A stretch of DNA of 64,000 nt from Agaricus subrufescens (taxonomy: Eukaryota; Basidiomycota; Agaricomycetes; Agaricales; Agaricaceae), in contig CM057064.1 in NCBI GenBank assembly GCA_029945375.1, positions 1,240,001 to 1,304,000 of the forward strand, given 5' to 3'. A model generated the notes under the pieces. It had not been told where the DNA came from, did not search any database, and saw only the letters and a list, made by a program, of their open reading frames with translations. Each line of letters begins with the position of its first letter. Position 1 is the stretch's first letter. A program made the position numbers and the translations under genes. Positions 10,596 to 22,406 of this stretch are shown here, one piece after another.

Positions 10596-11261
10596 ACAGT
10601 TGTCCTGTTAGGAATTGCAGATTCAATCTCCACTGATCCCTAGTTTGCCCTGTCCTCACACATGTCCTTGACCAATCTTATTACCAACAGGGTGACCAAT
10701 TACTCATTCTTGAGCCTAATACATACACCTAACCACTTTAAACATACATTTTCATGCATAAAACAGCTGGGGCCATAACAATGTTGTCCACTTCAAGTTC
10801 AGATCAGGATCCTAACAATAATAGAGGAGCAAGCCTCTCCTGACACAGATCTGGACCAAGATCCTCAATAAAATTCTCACTAGCTAGGGATATACCTGAG
10901 AATGCTGCCCCAGGCATGATGCAAACACTGAAGAGACATCAGGGTTGTTTCAGACCAAATTAGAAAGATAGTGAGAGAACTAAACATTATCCCAGCCATT
11001 TGCTATGCCTAGTGGCATGAAACTGGGGAGTCTCAAACTCCCCATGGACAGTGCAGTGGAACCATACAGTGGGAGTTACAGGCAACAAATTCCATTCAAG
11101 CCTAATAGACTTTATTGATCCTCTGGTCAGTGTCACTAGGAGGGATGGTTGGGCTTAATGATGTCAACAATATTTCTGAGCTGGCTTAGTGAACATGGTG
11201 TCAACAATTTCCATGAGCCATGAACTAGGAACCAGCTAGGAACCAGTTGACAGCTATTATG
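10596..11261. other. Repeat C fragment and unassigned transposon-like DNA
   Basis: 10596-10790 is another direct copy of the end module C (ttaggaattgcag...ggggccataaca). 10791-11261 holds short broken frames and nothing recognised. It ends with ttatg, the left target-site copy of the copia element. Confidence 0.5.
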
Positions 11262-11634
11262 TGTTGGAATGACACAAGCACTCATTGAGTGCTGGAGGAC
11301 ACGTGGCATGTGTGCCACTCAAGGAGTGTCCATGCACAATGTCACTTGGACCCATGACTCATAGATTATATTCATTAAAGCGCAAATGCAACACACAACT
11401 CATTCTCTGTATCTCATTTTCCTGTCTGTGCACAAGTCCATGCTCAGTATAACTACATATATAAATGGCTTGATTTTGTATGATCACCTCAGTTCTCATT
11501 CATCTTACAAGTGACTGAGGTGAGCCACTTATATCTGTTTACCATCTCATTTACTAAAACTATTCTAGTTATTCTTACAGGTTAATATCATTTTAGTTCT
11601 CGTTCATCTTACAAGTGACTGAGTTATTCTTACA
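11262..11634 (+). mobile_element. 5' LTR of Ty1/copia element
   Basis: A 373-bp LTR from TGTTGGAATGACAC to TTATTCTTACA, with a TATA box (TATATAAA near 11458) and the hairpin CACCTCAGT/ACTGAGGTG near 11490-11520. Preceded by target-site copy TTATG (11257-11261). The 3' LTR at 16014-16502 is the same sequence plus a 126-bp insertion. Confidence 0.92.
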
Positions 11635-11646
11635 GGTTATGGGCCC
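11635..11646 (+). promoter_or_regulatory. Copia primer-binding site
   Basis: GGTTATGGGCCC directly follows the 5' LTR. It matches, with one mismatch, the complement of the anticodon arm of fungal initiator tRNA-Met (GGTTATGAGCCC). Priming from the anticodon arm of initiator tRNA is known for Ty5 and Drosophila copia; its use here is inferred. Confidence 0.65.
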
Positions 11647-11695
11647 CACCCATTGCTAAAGTCAAAACAGTTTTATTATCTCGCATATCGAAATA

Positions 11696-14600
11696 ATGTC
11701 GACTGGTGTCAACAATGTATTACCCTCATCCGTCCCCATGTTGGATCAAGCCGGGAAGAACTGGGCAATTTTCAGATTGCGGTTTGAGATGGCTGTCTGT
11801 GGTAAGGGACTATGGGGGCACTTTGATGGCTCATGTATCTGTCCTGTCTGTGAAATGCCTTCTCCTTCATCTTCCTCATCATCTGCTAGTACTGCTCATC
11901 AATGTCCTCACTCCAGTTCTGCCTCTGGTACTGCCACCGCTGTTGACTCCACATCACCTACCCCTCCTACTGTACTCCTTGGAACAGTCACCAAAATTCA
12001 CGATTGGGATTGAAATGAAAGCATATGCATGTCTCTGTTATCTCAAAGGCTACTGAATTCTACCCTGTTGGTTGTGTCCTCTCAGCCAACGGCCACCGCC
12101 ATGTGGAATGCAATAAAAACGGAATTCACTTACAAAGGTGCTTTCTCACAAACCCATATGTGGCACGATTTCTTATCTTCTCAGTGCCCCAAGGATGGAA
12201 ATGTCTGAAAATTCCTAAACAAACTTTGATTGAAGCATGCTGAACTCAATGCTATGGGTGTATCCATCAACAACAATGACTACTGCAGCACAATCATACA
12301 ATCCTTACTGTATTCCATCACCGGTTTTGCCTCTAGACAATTAACAGCCGCAACCCTTTGTAACGACACCATTGATCCAGACCTGCTTATTGTTATTATA
12401 AGTGATGAATGGGATCAAACACAGCCTTCATGCTCGAAGGGACAAAAGAAGGATGGTGATGGGGGAGATGATGCTATGGCCTTTGAACCCAAAGATAAGG
12501 GGAAGAAGAAAAAGGGGAATGTTGGACCATGTTGGAGGTGTGGAGGCCCCCACCTAAAAAGGGACTGTCCTAAAAAGAAGGAGGATGAGAAGTCTACCAG
12601 AAATGATAAAACACAGGCAAGTGCAAATGCCACCAATGATGACAATGCTGCTTTCACTGCAGAGGAAATCCCTGGATTAGTAAATATGGAGGTTGCTGAA
12701 CTAGAGGAGTTCTTGAGCAAAGATCACGAGTTTGAGGGGGAGTCGGTAGAGGCCTATGCAACAATTGTTGAAGCCGAAGACCATATAACACATGTTCAGG
12801 ATGGACCCACCTCAAGTGTGCATATCGAACTTTTTGACTCAGGAGCCTCCAGACACATTACTCCCTACCAAGATGCCTTCATCACCTTTGAAAATATCTC
12901 ACCCCATCCACTCCGAGCTGTGAACAAAGAAACATTCTGTGCACTAGGCAAAGGGGAGGTCATTCTTGACCTACCAAATGGCATTAGTACATCACAGCTG
13001 AGACTGACTGAAGTCTTGTATGTACCCGACGTTGGCTACACACTTGTATCTGTTGGATGACTCGATGAGGCAGGATTTGTCACTACCTTTTCAAATGGGA
13101 AATGCATCATCCGAGATAAAGATGCAACACATGTGGCAGAGATACCAAGAAACAAGAATGGCCTGTACAAACTGATACATGAAAATGTGGGAGAAGTGAA
13201 TGCAGTGGGTGATGTACTCACCCTGGATATGCTACACTGTTGTCTTGGACACATTGCGCCTGCAGCCACTCACAAACTTATAAACAATGGTATGGTGACT
13301 GGCCTCAAACTTGAAGGGAAACAGATGTCAACCTCTTCTGTGAATTGTGTGCCTTTGCGAAGGCCACGCGTCTTCCAATTGCCAAGGAATGAAACAGTGA
13401 ACACGCCAAAGAGTTTGGGCAGGAAATTCATTCTGATGTCTGGGAACCTGCAAAAGTTGCTACAAGAAAAGGTCAGTGTTACTATGTCATGTTCACCAAT
13501 GATCACTCTCAGTGGACTCACATCTCCTTCCTCAAAAAGAAACTGGATGTGTTCCAGGCGTACAGAAACTTTGAAAGCTGGTGTGAGACCCAGCTGCATG
13601 CCTGTATCAAAACACTTCATTCCAATCAAGGAGGGGAATATACATCTGCCGAATTCAAACAGCACCTGAAGACTCAAGGAACAGAAGCCAAACTTACTGT
13701 ACACAACACCCCTCAACATAATGGTGTGGCAGAGCGATGCAACAGAACTATTGTTGAATGCAGCTGCGCTATCTTCCATGCCACCAAACATTTGCCCAAG
13801 TACTTGTGGGCCGATGCTGTCTCGCATGTTGTATGGTTAATGAATTGAACTGGGACCAAGGCTGTGGAGGGAAAGACACCATATGAGGTTGTGTATGGAA
13901 GGAAACCGAATTTAAACAGCTTGCATGAGTGGGGAACAGAAGTTTGGGTGCACAATCCCAAAGGGGACAAGTTGGGTGGTCGAGTGGAGAAGGGCCGATG
14001 GCTAGGATATGATGCTGAGAGTAATGGCTCACGCATCTGGTTCATCAACTCTGGCAGTGTCAAGGTAGAACGGAACTTTTGTTTTATCAAAAATGGTCAC
14101 TCCAGTCTTGAGGGGGAGCAAGACACATCATTTCCAATTGACAAGACTGACAGTGACAAGGAACCTACCTCAGACCCAAAAGTCAACCCCAGAAAATCAG
14201 AACCATCCCCCACCAAAACCAATCCCACACCAGACTGTCCTCTGGATGTGAAACCTGAAGACATGAAACCCAAATTTCACCTATCATCAATTGCCATCCC
14301 TGATTGCCCCCAACGCATTCAAGCACCAAGCCAGAAAATGAAGGATATCCTAGAAGGGAGAGCCATGATGCTTGCCAAAGAAACTGAATGGGAAGAGGTC
14401 TGGGCATTTGCATCAGAAGTGGAAGAAATGGAGGCATTAGAATCTACCAGTTTGAAGGATGTGATGAGGAGATCCAATTGGTCGTTGTGGAAAGGGGCAA
14501 TTGAAGAAGAATTATCAACTTTGAAGGGAGCGGGTATGTGGGAACTCACAGAAGCACCCAAAGGGGTAAATGTCATAGGCTGCAAATGGGTGTTCAAGGC

Positions 14601-16099
14601 AAAGAAGGATGTGGCCAGAAATGTTGTCCACTACAAAGCTCAACTAGTGGCACAAGGCTTTTTGCATGTGCCCGGTGTCAACTATTTCAACACATATGCG
14701 CCAGTTGCACACCTTCCCTCAATCTGGACTGTACTTGCCATTGCAGCCATGAGAAATCTAGAAATCCATCAGATTGACATAAAAGGGGCTTACCTAAATG
14801 GAAAACTTGCCAAGAACAAAATCATTTACATGAAACAACCCCTTGGATTCCACGACCCTGCCCATCCAAATCGAGTATGTCGATTAGTAAAGACACTGTA
14901 TGGCCTAAAGCAATCAGGCTGCCGATGGTATCAAAAGTTGTGTGAGATATTAATTGACAACTTAGGGTTTTTGTGATGCGATGTCGACAATGCAGTATTC
15001 TACAAATTCAAGGCCTCAGACCTTATCATCATATTGGTGCACGTTGACAACTGTACCATTGTTTTGACTACAATGGAGTTGATTGACTGGGTAAAAAGAG
15101 GAGCATGTTGAGATAACAGATCTCAGTGAAATCCATTGGCTACTGGGAATTGAAATAAAGCGAGATTGGGCTAAGGGTACACTTTCACTCTCACATAAAT
15201 CCTACATTGATGCCTCTATTCAACTTTTTGGGCTCAAAGATTCAAAGCTGCTCAGCATACCCATGGACCCCTCCATTCGACTCACATCCAAACATTCACC
15301 TAAGTCTACCACTGAAATTGCCCGCATGGCCAAGGTTCCTTACCAAGAAGCGGTGGGGAAATTGATGTATGCTGCATTGGGAACGTGACCGGATATCGCA
15401 TATGCTGTACAGGTCTTATCATGCTTCACCAAGGCACCCGGGGAGGCACATTGGGAAGCAGTAAAACGTGTCTTCTGATATCTTAAAGGCAGCCATGACC
15501 ATTGCCTCACCTATGGCAGATTAGGCGATAAGCTCGAGGGCTTCACTGATGCAGACAGAAGCATGGCAGAGGACCGTCAATCCACATCCAGCTATGCATT
15601 CATGATAAACAGGGGTGCTGTTTCCTGGAGCACCAAAAAGCAAGAGCTGGTAATGCTGTCCACCACCAAATCCAAGTATGTTGGCACTGTCCATGCATCT
15701 AAAGAAGCCTTGTGGCTTTGTTCATTTATCTCGCAGGTTTCCGCCACCAAACTCAACACTACCACTTTATTCTCTGACAATCAGTCTGTGATTGCACTCA
15801 CATCAGACCACCAATACCACCCTCGCACTAAACACATCAACATACACTATCACTTCATCCAATGGATCATAGAAGATGGTCAAATCCAACTCATCTACTG
15901 CCCTACCAATAACATGATAGTGGACATATTCACTAAGGCGCTTCCATCCCCAAAGGTGAAACATTTGCTGGTTTATTGGGACTCGCTTCAGCTTGAGGGG
16001 GAGTGTTGGAATGACACAAGCACTCATCAAGTGCCAGAGGATGCATGGCATGCGTGCCACTCGAGGAGTGTCCATGCACAATGTCGCTTGGACCCATGA
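11696..16099 (+). pseudogene. Ty1/copia gag-pol, inactivated
   Basis: A single polyprotein broken by several stops and frame changes (stops near 12013, 13060, 13848, 14976). In order: Gag start MSTGVNNVLPSS; CCHC knuckle CWRCGGPHLKRDC (about 12530); protease active site FDSGASRHITPY (about 12830); GAG-pre-integrase (about 13100-13300); integrase core with HSNQGGEYTS and HNTPQHNGVAERCNR; RT with CKWVFKAKKD, IHQIDIKGAYLNG and LYGLKQSGCRWYQ; RNase H (about 15560-15960) with the Copia-type end. The RT catalytic YVDD is changed to HVDN, so activity would be lost even without the stops. The final frame runs a little into the 3' LTR. Host genomes carry many such elements; this copy is defective. Confidence 0.9.
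16003..16013 (+). promoter_or_regulatory. Copia polypurine tract
   Basis: TTGAGGGGGAG immediately upstream of the 3' LTR start (tgttgg at 16014), the usual primer site for plus-strand DNA synthesis. Confidence 0.75.
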
Positions 16100-16502
16100 C
16101 TCATAGATTATATTCATTAAAGCACAAACACAACACACAACTCAGGCCATCAGAAAAAGGTTTGGCTACTTGAAGCTACTTGAAGCTACTTGAGGGCTAC
16201 TTGAAATTTCTCAAGTAGCCCTCAAGTAGCTTCAAGTAGCTTCAAGTAGCCAGACCTTTTGCTGATGCTATTCTCTGTATCTCATTTTCCTGTCTGTGCA
16301 CAAGTCCATGCTCAGTATAACTACGTATATAAATGGCTTGATTTTGTACAATCACCTCAGTTCTCGTTTGTCTTACGAGTGACTGAGGTAAGCCACTTAT
16401 ATCTGTTTACCATCTCATTTACTAAAGCTATTCTAGTTATTCTTACAGGTTAATATCATTTTAGTTCTCGTTTGTCTTACAAGTGACTGAGTTATTCTTA
16501 CA
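16014..16502 (+). mobile_element. 3' LTR of the copia element
   Basis: Same sequence and ends as the 5' LTR but 489 bp because of a palindromic insertion at 16145-16270. Followed by TTATG (16503-16507), the second target-site copy, so the element inserted by normal integration. Confidence 0.92.
16145..16270. mobile_element. 126-bp foldback/MITE-like insertion in 3' LTR
   Basis: The 5' LTR reads actca-ttctctg across this point, while the 3' LTR carries 126 extra bases that form one long hairpin. The left end catcagaaaaaggtttggct pairs with agccagaccttttgctgatg at the right end. The inside is built of a repeated GCTACTTGAA unit, with centre ACTTGAAATTTCTCAAGT. No coding capacity. Present in only one LTR, so it arrived after the retrotransposon integrated (or was lost from the other). 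Confidence 0.75.
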
Positions 16503-16507
16503 TTATG

Positions 16508-16910
16508 ATTACGTAAGTGACAGTGAACCTACGGCCGTAAGGATATAGTATTTTGGTTTTCTGATATGTATTGTAGTGGTGTATCACTCTAGCTTAGAAT
16601 GAGGCTGGAGCTACTATAACGCAAGGAGAAACATAGAATGGAAGAAACATCATCTGACAAGGACCATAACAAAGATGTTGGAGAATACACAAAGGGAAAC
16701 ATAAGAATAGAAGAAACACCATATGGGGAGTACTATACTCCACTCATATCACACCAGGCTATGTCAACATTGCAGAGAAAAGTAGGGACCATGACCATTT
16801 GGACCCTTTTTGCCGAACAGCACGGGTAGTAAGTCAAAGTCAACAAGGGTTAATAGCTCCTTGATGTTGAATGCATCTCAGCTTTGATTTTGTTCTCTCT
16901 GTTAACTTGT
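16508..16910. other. Transposon-like spacer, no gene
   Basis: A 400-bp stretch between the copia element and the truncated adenylation gene. A 63-codon frame (16638-16829, starting MEETSSDKDHNKD) has no recognised domain and may be Gag debris. The sequence that should encode the rest of the adenylation domain is absent. Confidence 0.45.
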
Positions 16911-19215
16911 TATGACATGGGCAACCGTTGGAATCAGGATGGAATGCTTAAAGTACTTGGTCGCCTCGATAATCAAGTAAAAATCAAGGTACGTACAACA
17001 ACAATGTGCAGAATTGTTGCTCATTCGAGAGCAGGGATTTCGTGTTGAACTCGATGGGGTGGCCAGCGCCATGGAGGTATAGCCGTGCATTTGTGGGAAT
17101 ACTCAGCTATTGACACTTACTCTAGACATTCCCTGGGATTCTCTCCGCTACTGCACTTTTAATCGGGGATGAACTTTGGGGCTTTGTTACTCCCGTGATT
17201 GCCACGACAGAGGATATTCAGGCCGCGGTTTCTAAAATCCAGCCATACTATGCCACTCCCACGAAAATTGTGCATCTGAATGAGTTTCCAAAGATAGCGT
17301 AAGTGAGCATGATCGGTGTACAACAGCACTTCCTCATCTGGCTACAGGAACGGAAAGATCGATACTCACAAATTGCGACAATCAGCAATAGACTCACCGT
17401 GCAATGAAAGTGATGGTGATACTGTGGAGGAACTACACAGCAACACTGAGCCTTCGCAGTCGAACCTACATGAACCCTCTCCTGTCCTTCCAGTTGTCCC
17501 CAGGGACCACCACTCGTCTGCATCTACACTTACCAAAGCTGGATTACCTTTGACATCGAAGGAAGAGCTGGCATGGAGCGGCTACGAGGACGACGATATT
17601 CCCGACAAGACTCAGGGCAAACTTGTCCGCAATCTTCGCCACCGCATATTCACTTTTTATCGTCGGCTGTTTGGAATCGTTTTCATCATCAATATGTCCA
17701 TTTTTATATGGATATGTACCAGGGATCTGGATGCACAACGTATTGGAGGGATAGTCATTGTCAACTTGTTTTCCGCAATCCTGATGCGCCAAGAATATGT
17801 GATCAATGCTTTCTTCATTACCTGTTGCTCCGTCCCGCCATCGTTAGTCCTTAGCTCTTTTGCGTTGTGCTCTGTAGTACTTATCTAACTCTAGATGGTC
17901 CTTGGTCATTCGTTGTGTATGCGCAAAGGTGTATCATATTGGAGGGCTCCATTCGGGCTTTGCCGTTTCTGGTGTCATATGGTTGATACTATTCACCGGC
18001 CAAGCTACCAAGCAAGTATTGGAACATGACAAGGTCCGTCTCTTGTTAATCATATAAGGGACCGTAGACACATACTCTGCGCACAGATATCTATTCCAAC
18101 GCTTACGATAACCTATGTCATTTTGGTCTTCCTGTTAGGTATTGTGTCTCTTGCCCACCCAACTTTCCGGTCACGGCAACACAATAAGTTCGAGGCATCT
18201 CATCGTTTCTTTGGATGGGCCGCGACAGCCTTAGTCTGGTGCCAGGTTAGTAGAACCTGTTACATATCGCACAATGACACACACTCATCTGGCGTTCTTA
18301 GTTTGTGCTCTTAACCAACGATTGCAAAGGCGACCAGGCTCTCGGATATTCTCTCATTCATGACCCTCATTTCTGGTTGCTTTGTACCATGACAAGTGAG
18401 ATTACTGATACTTCCTGTTCTCCAAATACTCATTAATGAATGAATGCTATTTAGCCTCGATCATCCTGCCTTGGATCAGACTTCGTAAAGTTCCCGTTCG
18501 CAGTGAAGTGCTCTCGAAGCATGCCGTACGAATCCATTTCGATCACAGTGAGTCTTCAGTTCAAAACCAGACCTTTACGCCCTTCATGCAGATGCACAAT
18601 AGCTACACCCCCCACTGTCACTTCTACTCGTATCTCTGACAACCCCTTATTCGAGTGGCACGGATTTGCAAACGTACCAGTACCAGGAAAGAAAGGGCAC
18701 TCTTTGGTTGTAAGCCGAGCTGGCGATTGGACAACAAAACAGATCGACAACCCTCCTACACATTTGTGGGTCCGAGGTGTACCAACTTTCGGAGTGCTCC
18801 GCATTGTAACTCTTTTCCGTCGTCTTGTCGTCGTTACCACTGGTTCGGGCATCGGTCCTTGCACGTCAGTCATATTCGACCAAAAGGTGCCAATCAAGCT
18901 CTTGTGGACATCGCCAAATGTTCGGGAGACTTTTGGTGACAACCTTGTAGACGCTATTCTTGAAAAGTCGCCAGATGCCATGATATATGGTAAGGAGTCT
19001 TTGAAACCTAATCATCAACTATCGAGATAATATGGTACTCCACAGATACGCGTAAACACGGAAAACCGGATATGGTGAAACTGACATATCGTTTGGTGAA
19101 AGAATTCAACGCAGAAGCTGTGGCTATAATATCGAATCAGAGACTCACGCAGAAGGTAGTGTATGGCATGACTAGCCGAGGTATTCCCGCCTTCGGGGCA
19201 ATTTGGGATTCGTGA
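16911..19215 (+). pseudogene. 5'-truncated adenylating enzyme fused to membrane reductase-like region
   Basis: Coding sequence starts abruptly inside the AMP-binding C-terminal subdomain: YDMGNRWNQDGMLKVLGRLD, then NQVKIKGFRVELDG and EFPKIANGKID (the catalytic Lys motif). After a linker come several membrane segments (RLFGIVFIINMSIFIWIC, VYHIGGLHSGFAVSGVIWLI, ISIPTLTITYVILVFLLGIV) and a C-terminal reductase-like half with PGKKGHSLVVSRAGDWT, VVVTTGSGIGPCTSVIF and the conserved end RGIPAFGAIWDS. About nine short introns splice cleanly, for example FDH joined to TTPPTV at an acaatag acceptor. The family is a fungal adenylate-forming enzyme with a membrane/NAD(P)-binding tail; its substrate is unknown. 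The N-terminal several hundred residues are missing at the transposon boundary. The surviving exons have no stops, so the loss is recent or the rest lies beyond the nest. Confidence 0.75.
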
Positions 19216-20246
19216 CCTGGAGACACACTGATCCTCCGCCGCTGCGTGAATTGTACCGCTTCCCAGCGGGAACAGCGCAATCACCCCGCATTGGACAACC
19301 CAACTCGTCCATTTCGGAAAAGTAGGTTCGATTGGGACTGGCTGCGCGGGCAGTTACCTAGATCAACATGATTTGAATATTTTTCTTTTCTCTTCGTTTT
19401 CCCTTCTTGTCTGGCAATGTAGTTAGGGGTAGGATGTAGTTAATGCTTTTATAAGCCTGTTATCTCATGTGTTTTGTAAGAAAGTTATCGACTATGTTTA
19501 TGTAGTCGGGCGGTACGCTATCGGCCACCGCTTTATAAATTTTGATTCAAATCAAATCAAATGGAGACACGTTTATTTTGTACACGTCTGATAGTTCTTT
19601 ACCCTTGGGTAAATACCCCAAGTGTTAAGTTAATATTGACCCAACTAATACTACCGCAACTCAAGATGTCTTACGCATTTTTCGATCACATGCCTAGTAA
19701 CTTATGTGAAATGTCTTCAACAACGCAATAAATTTGTATCATACCGATCAGGGTACATGAGGAATACAGCTCCGTATGATCTATTATGCGTCTTAACGTG
19801 CAGCAAGACGCTAGGAAGATTCTGGACCTAAAGAACCCCTTCATTCGTTTTCATGAACTCTCAGATTTATGAGCCAACAGCATTGCGTCTCTCGCTACAG
19901 GCTAGATGACACAGGACATCTCGGCCTTGCTTCCGGATAGATTTACTTGAGTATTACGACTAGATCTATTCATTTGTATACTCTCAGTACCGCGGATTGC
20001 GCTTGAGCGTCGCGTAATGAATCCAGAAAAAAAATGGCATTGTGCCTTTGCGTTTTAACCATAAGTTGACTCAGACGCACTCGCGTCGATCTATATCCAG
20101 AGGTTGAGGTTCAAATTTTATCCAGTTAACTATCGCGAAAATCCGGGTGTTTTTCATGGCCGCGCATGCTGCAGGGATGGCATTGTTTTGATGTGTGCCA
20201 GAATAAACAAGTGATTGATCCCTTCTTCCACTAGTCAGTGTAATCA
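19216..20246. other. Intergenic
   Basis: 3' region of the truncated gene and upstream region of the MYND-SET gene. No open frame, tRNA or repeat recognised. Confidence 0.6.
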
Positions 20247-21731
20247 ATGGATGTCACGGCCAAAGATATCAAACTCGTTCCTCATCCAACCGCACGATCG
20301 CAGGCTCTCTCTGCTACTAAAGTCCTTGCTGGATCGGTCGTGTTATCTGTACCAGCTTTTGCCTCCGCTTTGCTTGAGGCGGAGAAGGGGCGGAGATGTG
20401 ACACCTGTTTTCGTTTGCCACCTGACGGAGAAAGGCTGAAGAAGTGTAGTGGGTGTGCCTCGTATTTTTACTGCGATCCCACATGTTAGGCCCGAACTCT
20501 ATTTCAATCCGCACAAGCTGACCTCCGCGTGTTCAGGTCAAAAGGTGCAATGGGATCTGGTACATAAGCGCATATGCAAAGATCACAACTCGACAGTTTC
20601 CCGACTTGATGTCCAGCAATTCTCACAACATGAACGAATGGACTTCATCCTTCTGTCGCACTTTCTCGGACGAATTCCGAAAATAAAATCAGGTTCACTG
20701 GCAGATGACCATAATGACCCATTTTCAGTGTTTCTCTCGCTCCTCCCTGGCCCACATGCGTCACAGAGAATACTAGATTTGATTCCTGGATCTCTGGCAC
20801 TTGAAGACAAACATGTGCAAGATATCTATTCTCGCTTTGGCAACAATAACTTTACGATCCACTCGCATTTGAACTCTATCGGACACGGTGTCTTTCCGTT
20901 GGCAAGCCGATTGTTCAACCATTCATGCCTCCCAAACGTTGCCCCAAGATATGTGCTAGGCTCTGCTCGACCCGTTCTCATGGAGGTAGTTGCACTTCGT
21001 GACATCGAGGTCGGGGAAGAGGTCAGATAGGATAGGTCTTGCCCTTACCAATCATTAACCATTTCCTAAGATCTGCATCCCATACTTGGATCCCGCTCTG
21101 ACGCAATCCAGGCGCCAAATCTTCCAATTCACCTATGGATTTACTTGCCAGTGCGATTCCTGTAGGGATATTTGTCAAATGGGACAGATACCAAAGCCGC
21201 TAGATTCATCAGAAACGATGCTGTCTCTTGGAGACAAGTTATGCGAATACGTTGTAGTGTCTGACGTCCTTGGTGTGGATCTTCCTACACCATCCCTTTC
21301 CGATCTTCCGCCGGAGTTAAAAGGTGTATTGGATGAATCTTATATGGAACAACTATCTGAGCAGTTCAGCAAAGCCTCTCACGAGAGTGACTATAATACT
21401 GCCACTGTCAGTGGCCGTACTCTGCTGGCTTTGTATCTCCTGATATATCCAACAAACTATCCACAAATAGGTGAGTTTTGTCCGCGTTAGATCACGTTTT
21501 CTACAATGAACACCGATTAAAGGACTGCATCTTTTGGAGCTGGCCAAGACACACTGGAATGCCCTGATCACGGCGGAAACCTCACTTGCGGAGGTAGAAA
21601 CCAGAAATCGAGTGAAGGGAACCCTAGAACATGCGGGGAGAATATTGCGGATATACGGCCAAGAAGGAGACGAGTATGGTCCTCTAGATGAGATCGTGAG
21701 ATTAGAGGAGCTCCTATCAGCAGAAGCCTAG
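20247..21731 (+). CDS. MYND-SET (SMYD-like) protein
   Basis: Four exons. Exon 1 starts MDVTAKDIKLVPHP and contains the first SET strand and a MYND zinc finger, CDTCFRLPPDGERLKKCSGC, continued over the intron as YFYCDPTCQKVQWDLVHKRI. The SET core follows with the signature RLFNHSCLPNVAPR (NHSC motif, cofactor pocket) and EVVALRDIEVGEEV, and then a post-SET cysteine cluster, FTCQCDSC. The C-terminal part is helical as in SMYD proteins. The family methylates lysines in histones or other proteins, using S-adenosylmethionine; the substrate here is unknown. About 430 residues, normal for the family. The start was chosen as the first ATG giving the conserved N-terminal strand. Confidence 0.82.
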
Positions 21732-22406
21732 TTCCCTGGAGTGAGAATAATGGTTGATGAAGGAATCTGATTTCTTAGCCTTAATTTCTTCGATCGCCTG
21801 CTTACGACAAACATGAATTCTTATGGCGATACCGATCTATCCAAGCTTGACAACTTGTCAGTAGCAGCAGTCGCGAGCGTCTCAGCACAGCATTCTGTAC
21901 AAGACAGGCCATCAATTTGCTTGATGTTACAGGTTACAAAGTAACTGATACCAACACAGTATGTCTTTAGTGCGAAAACTAATGAACATGTTTTTGAAGT
22001 TCTGTTATGCAGACAAATGCGGTTGGATCGGCCCGGCAGGGTGGACAAGACAAATCAGTGGGTATAATAAGGCTTTTCGTTATCTCGAGCGCTTATTAAA
22101 AACTACAGTAATACCAGGCGTACCGACGGTCTTTAAGGCGCCCGCCTTTCGAGACTGAAATCGAATACACAGAAAGAGCCAAATTATCAGCATTAGTGTC
22201 TGCTTGTCCACGAAGGCCGCGAGGTTAAATGATTGGAGTTCATCAACTGTCAACGTCCCCGATCACTTTCCGTACGTCAGTTTTTCGGGCTAGCTCAGCC
22301 CCAACCGCTAGCTTCTTTTCGGCAGAAAAACTTTATATGACCACCCTTTTTCTATGTATTGAAAACATTGTTATGCCAAGTCGTGGCCAAGAATACTGGT
22401 ACGACG
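21732..22406. other. Intergenic
   Basis: No gene recognised between the MYND-SET gene and the next start. Confidence 0.6.

Noticed and set aside
5767..10790. RIP (repeat-induced point mutation) as in Ascomycota
   Set aside because: The changes are mainly in CpG, which methylation-driven deamination explains; RIP proper is not established for most Agaricomycetes.
12013..14976. Copia pol stops as sequencing errors
   Set aside because: Several independent stops and a changed catalytic box (HVDN) point to true decay.
16911..19215. Possible complete small membrane reductase gene starting at the first methionine
   Set aside because: The reading starts in the middle of a conserved AMP-binding motif, so the gene is truncated rather than complete.
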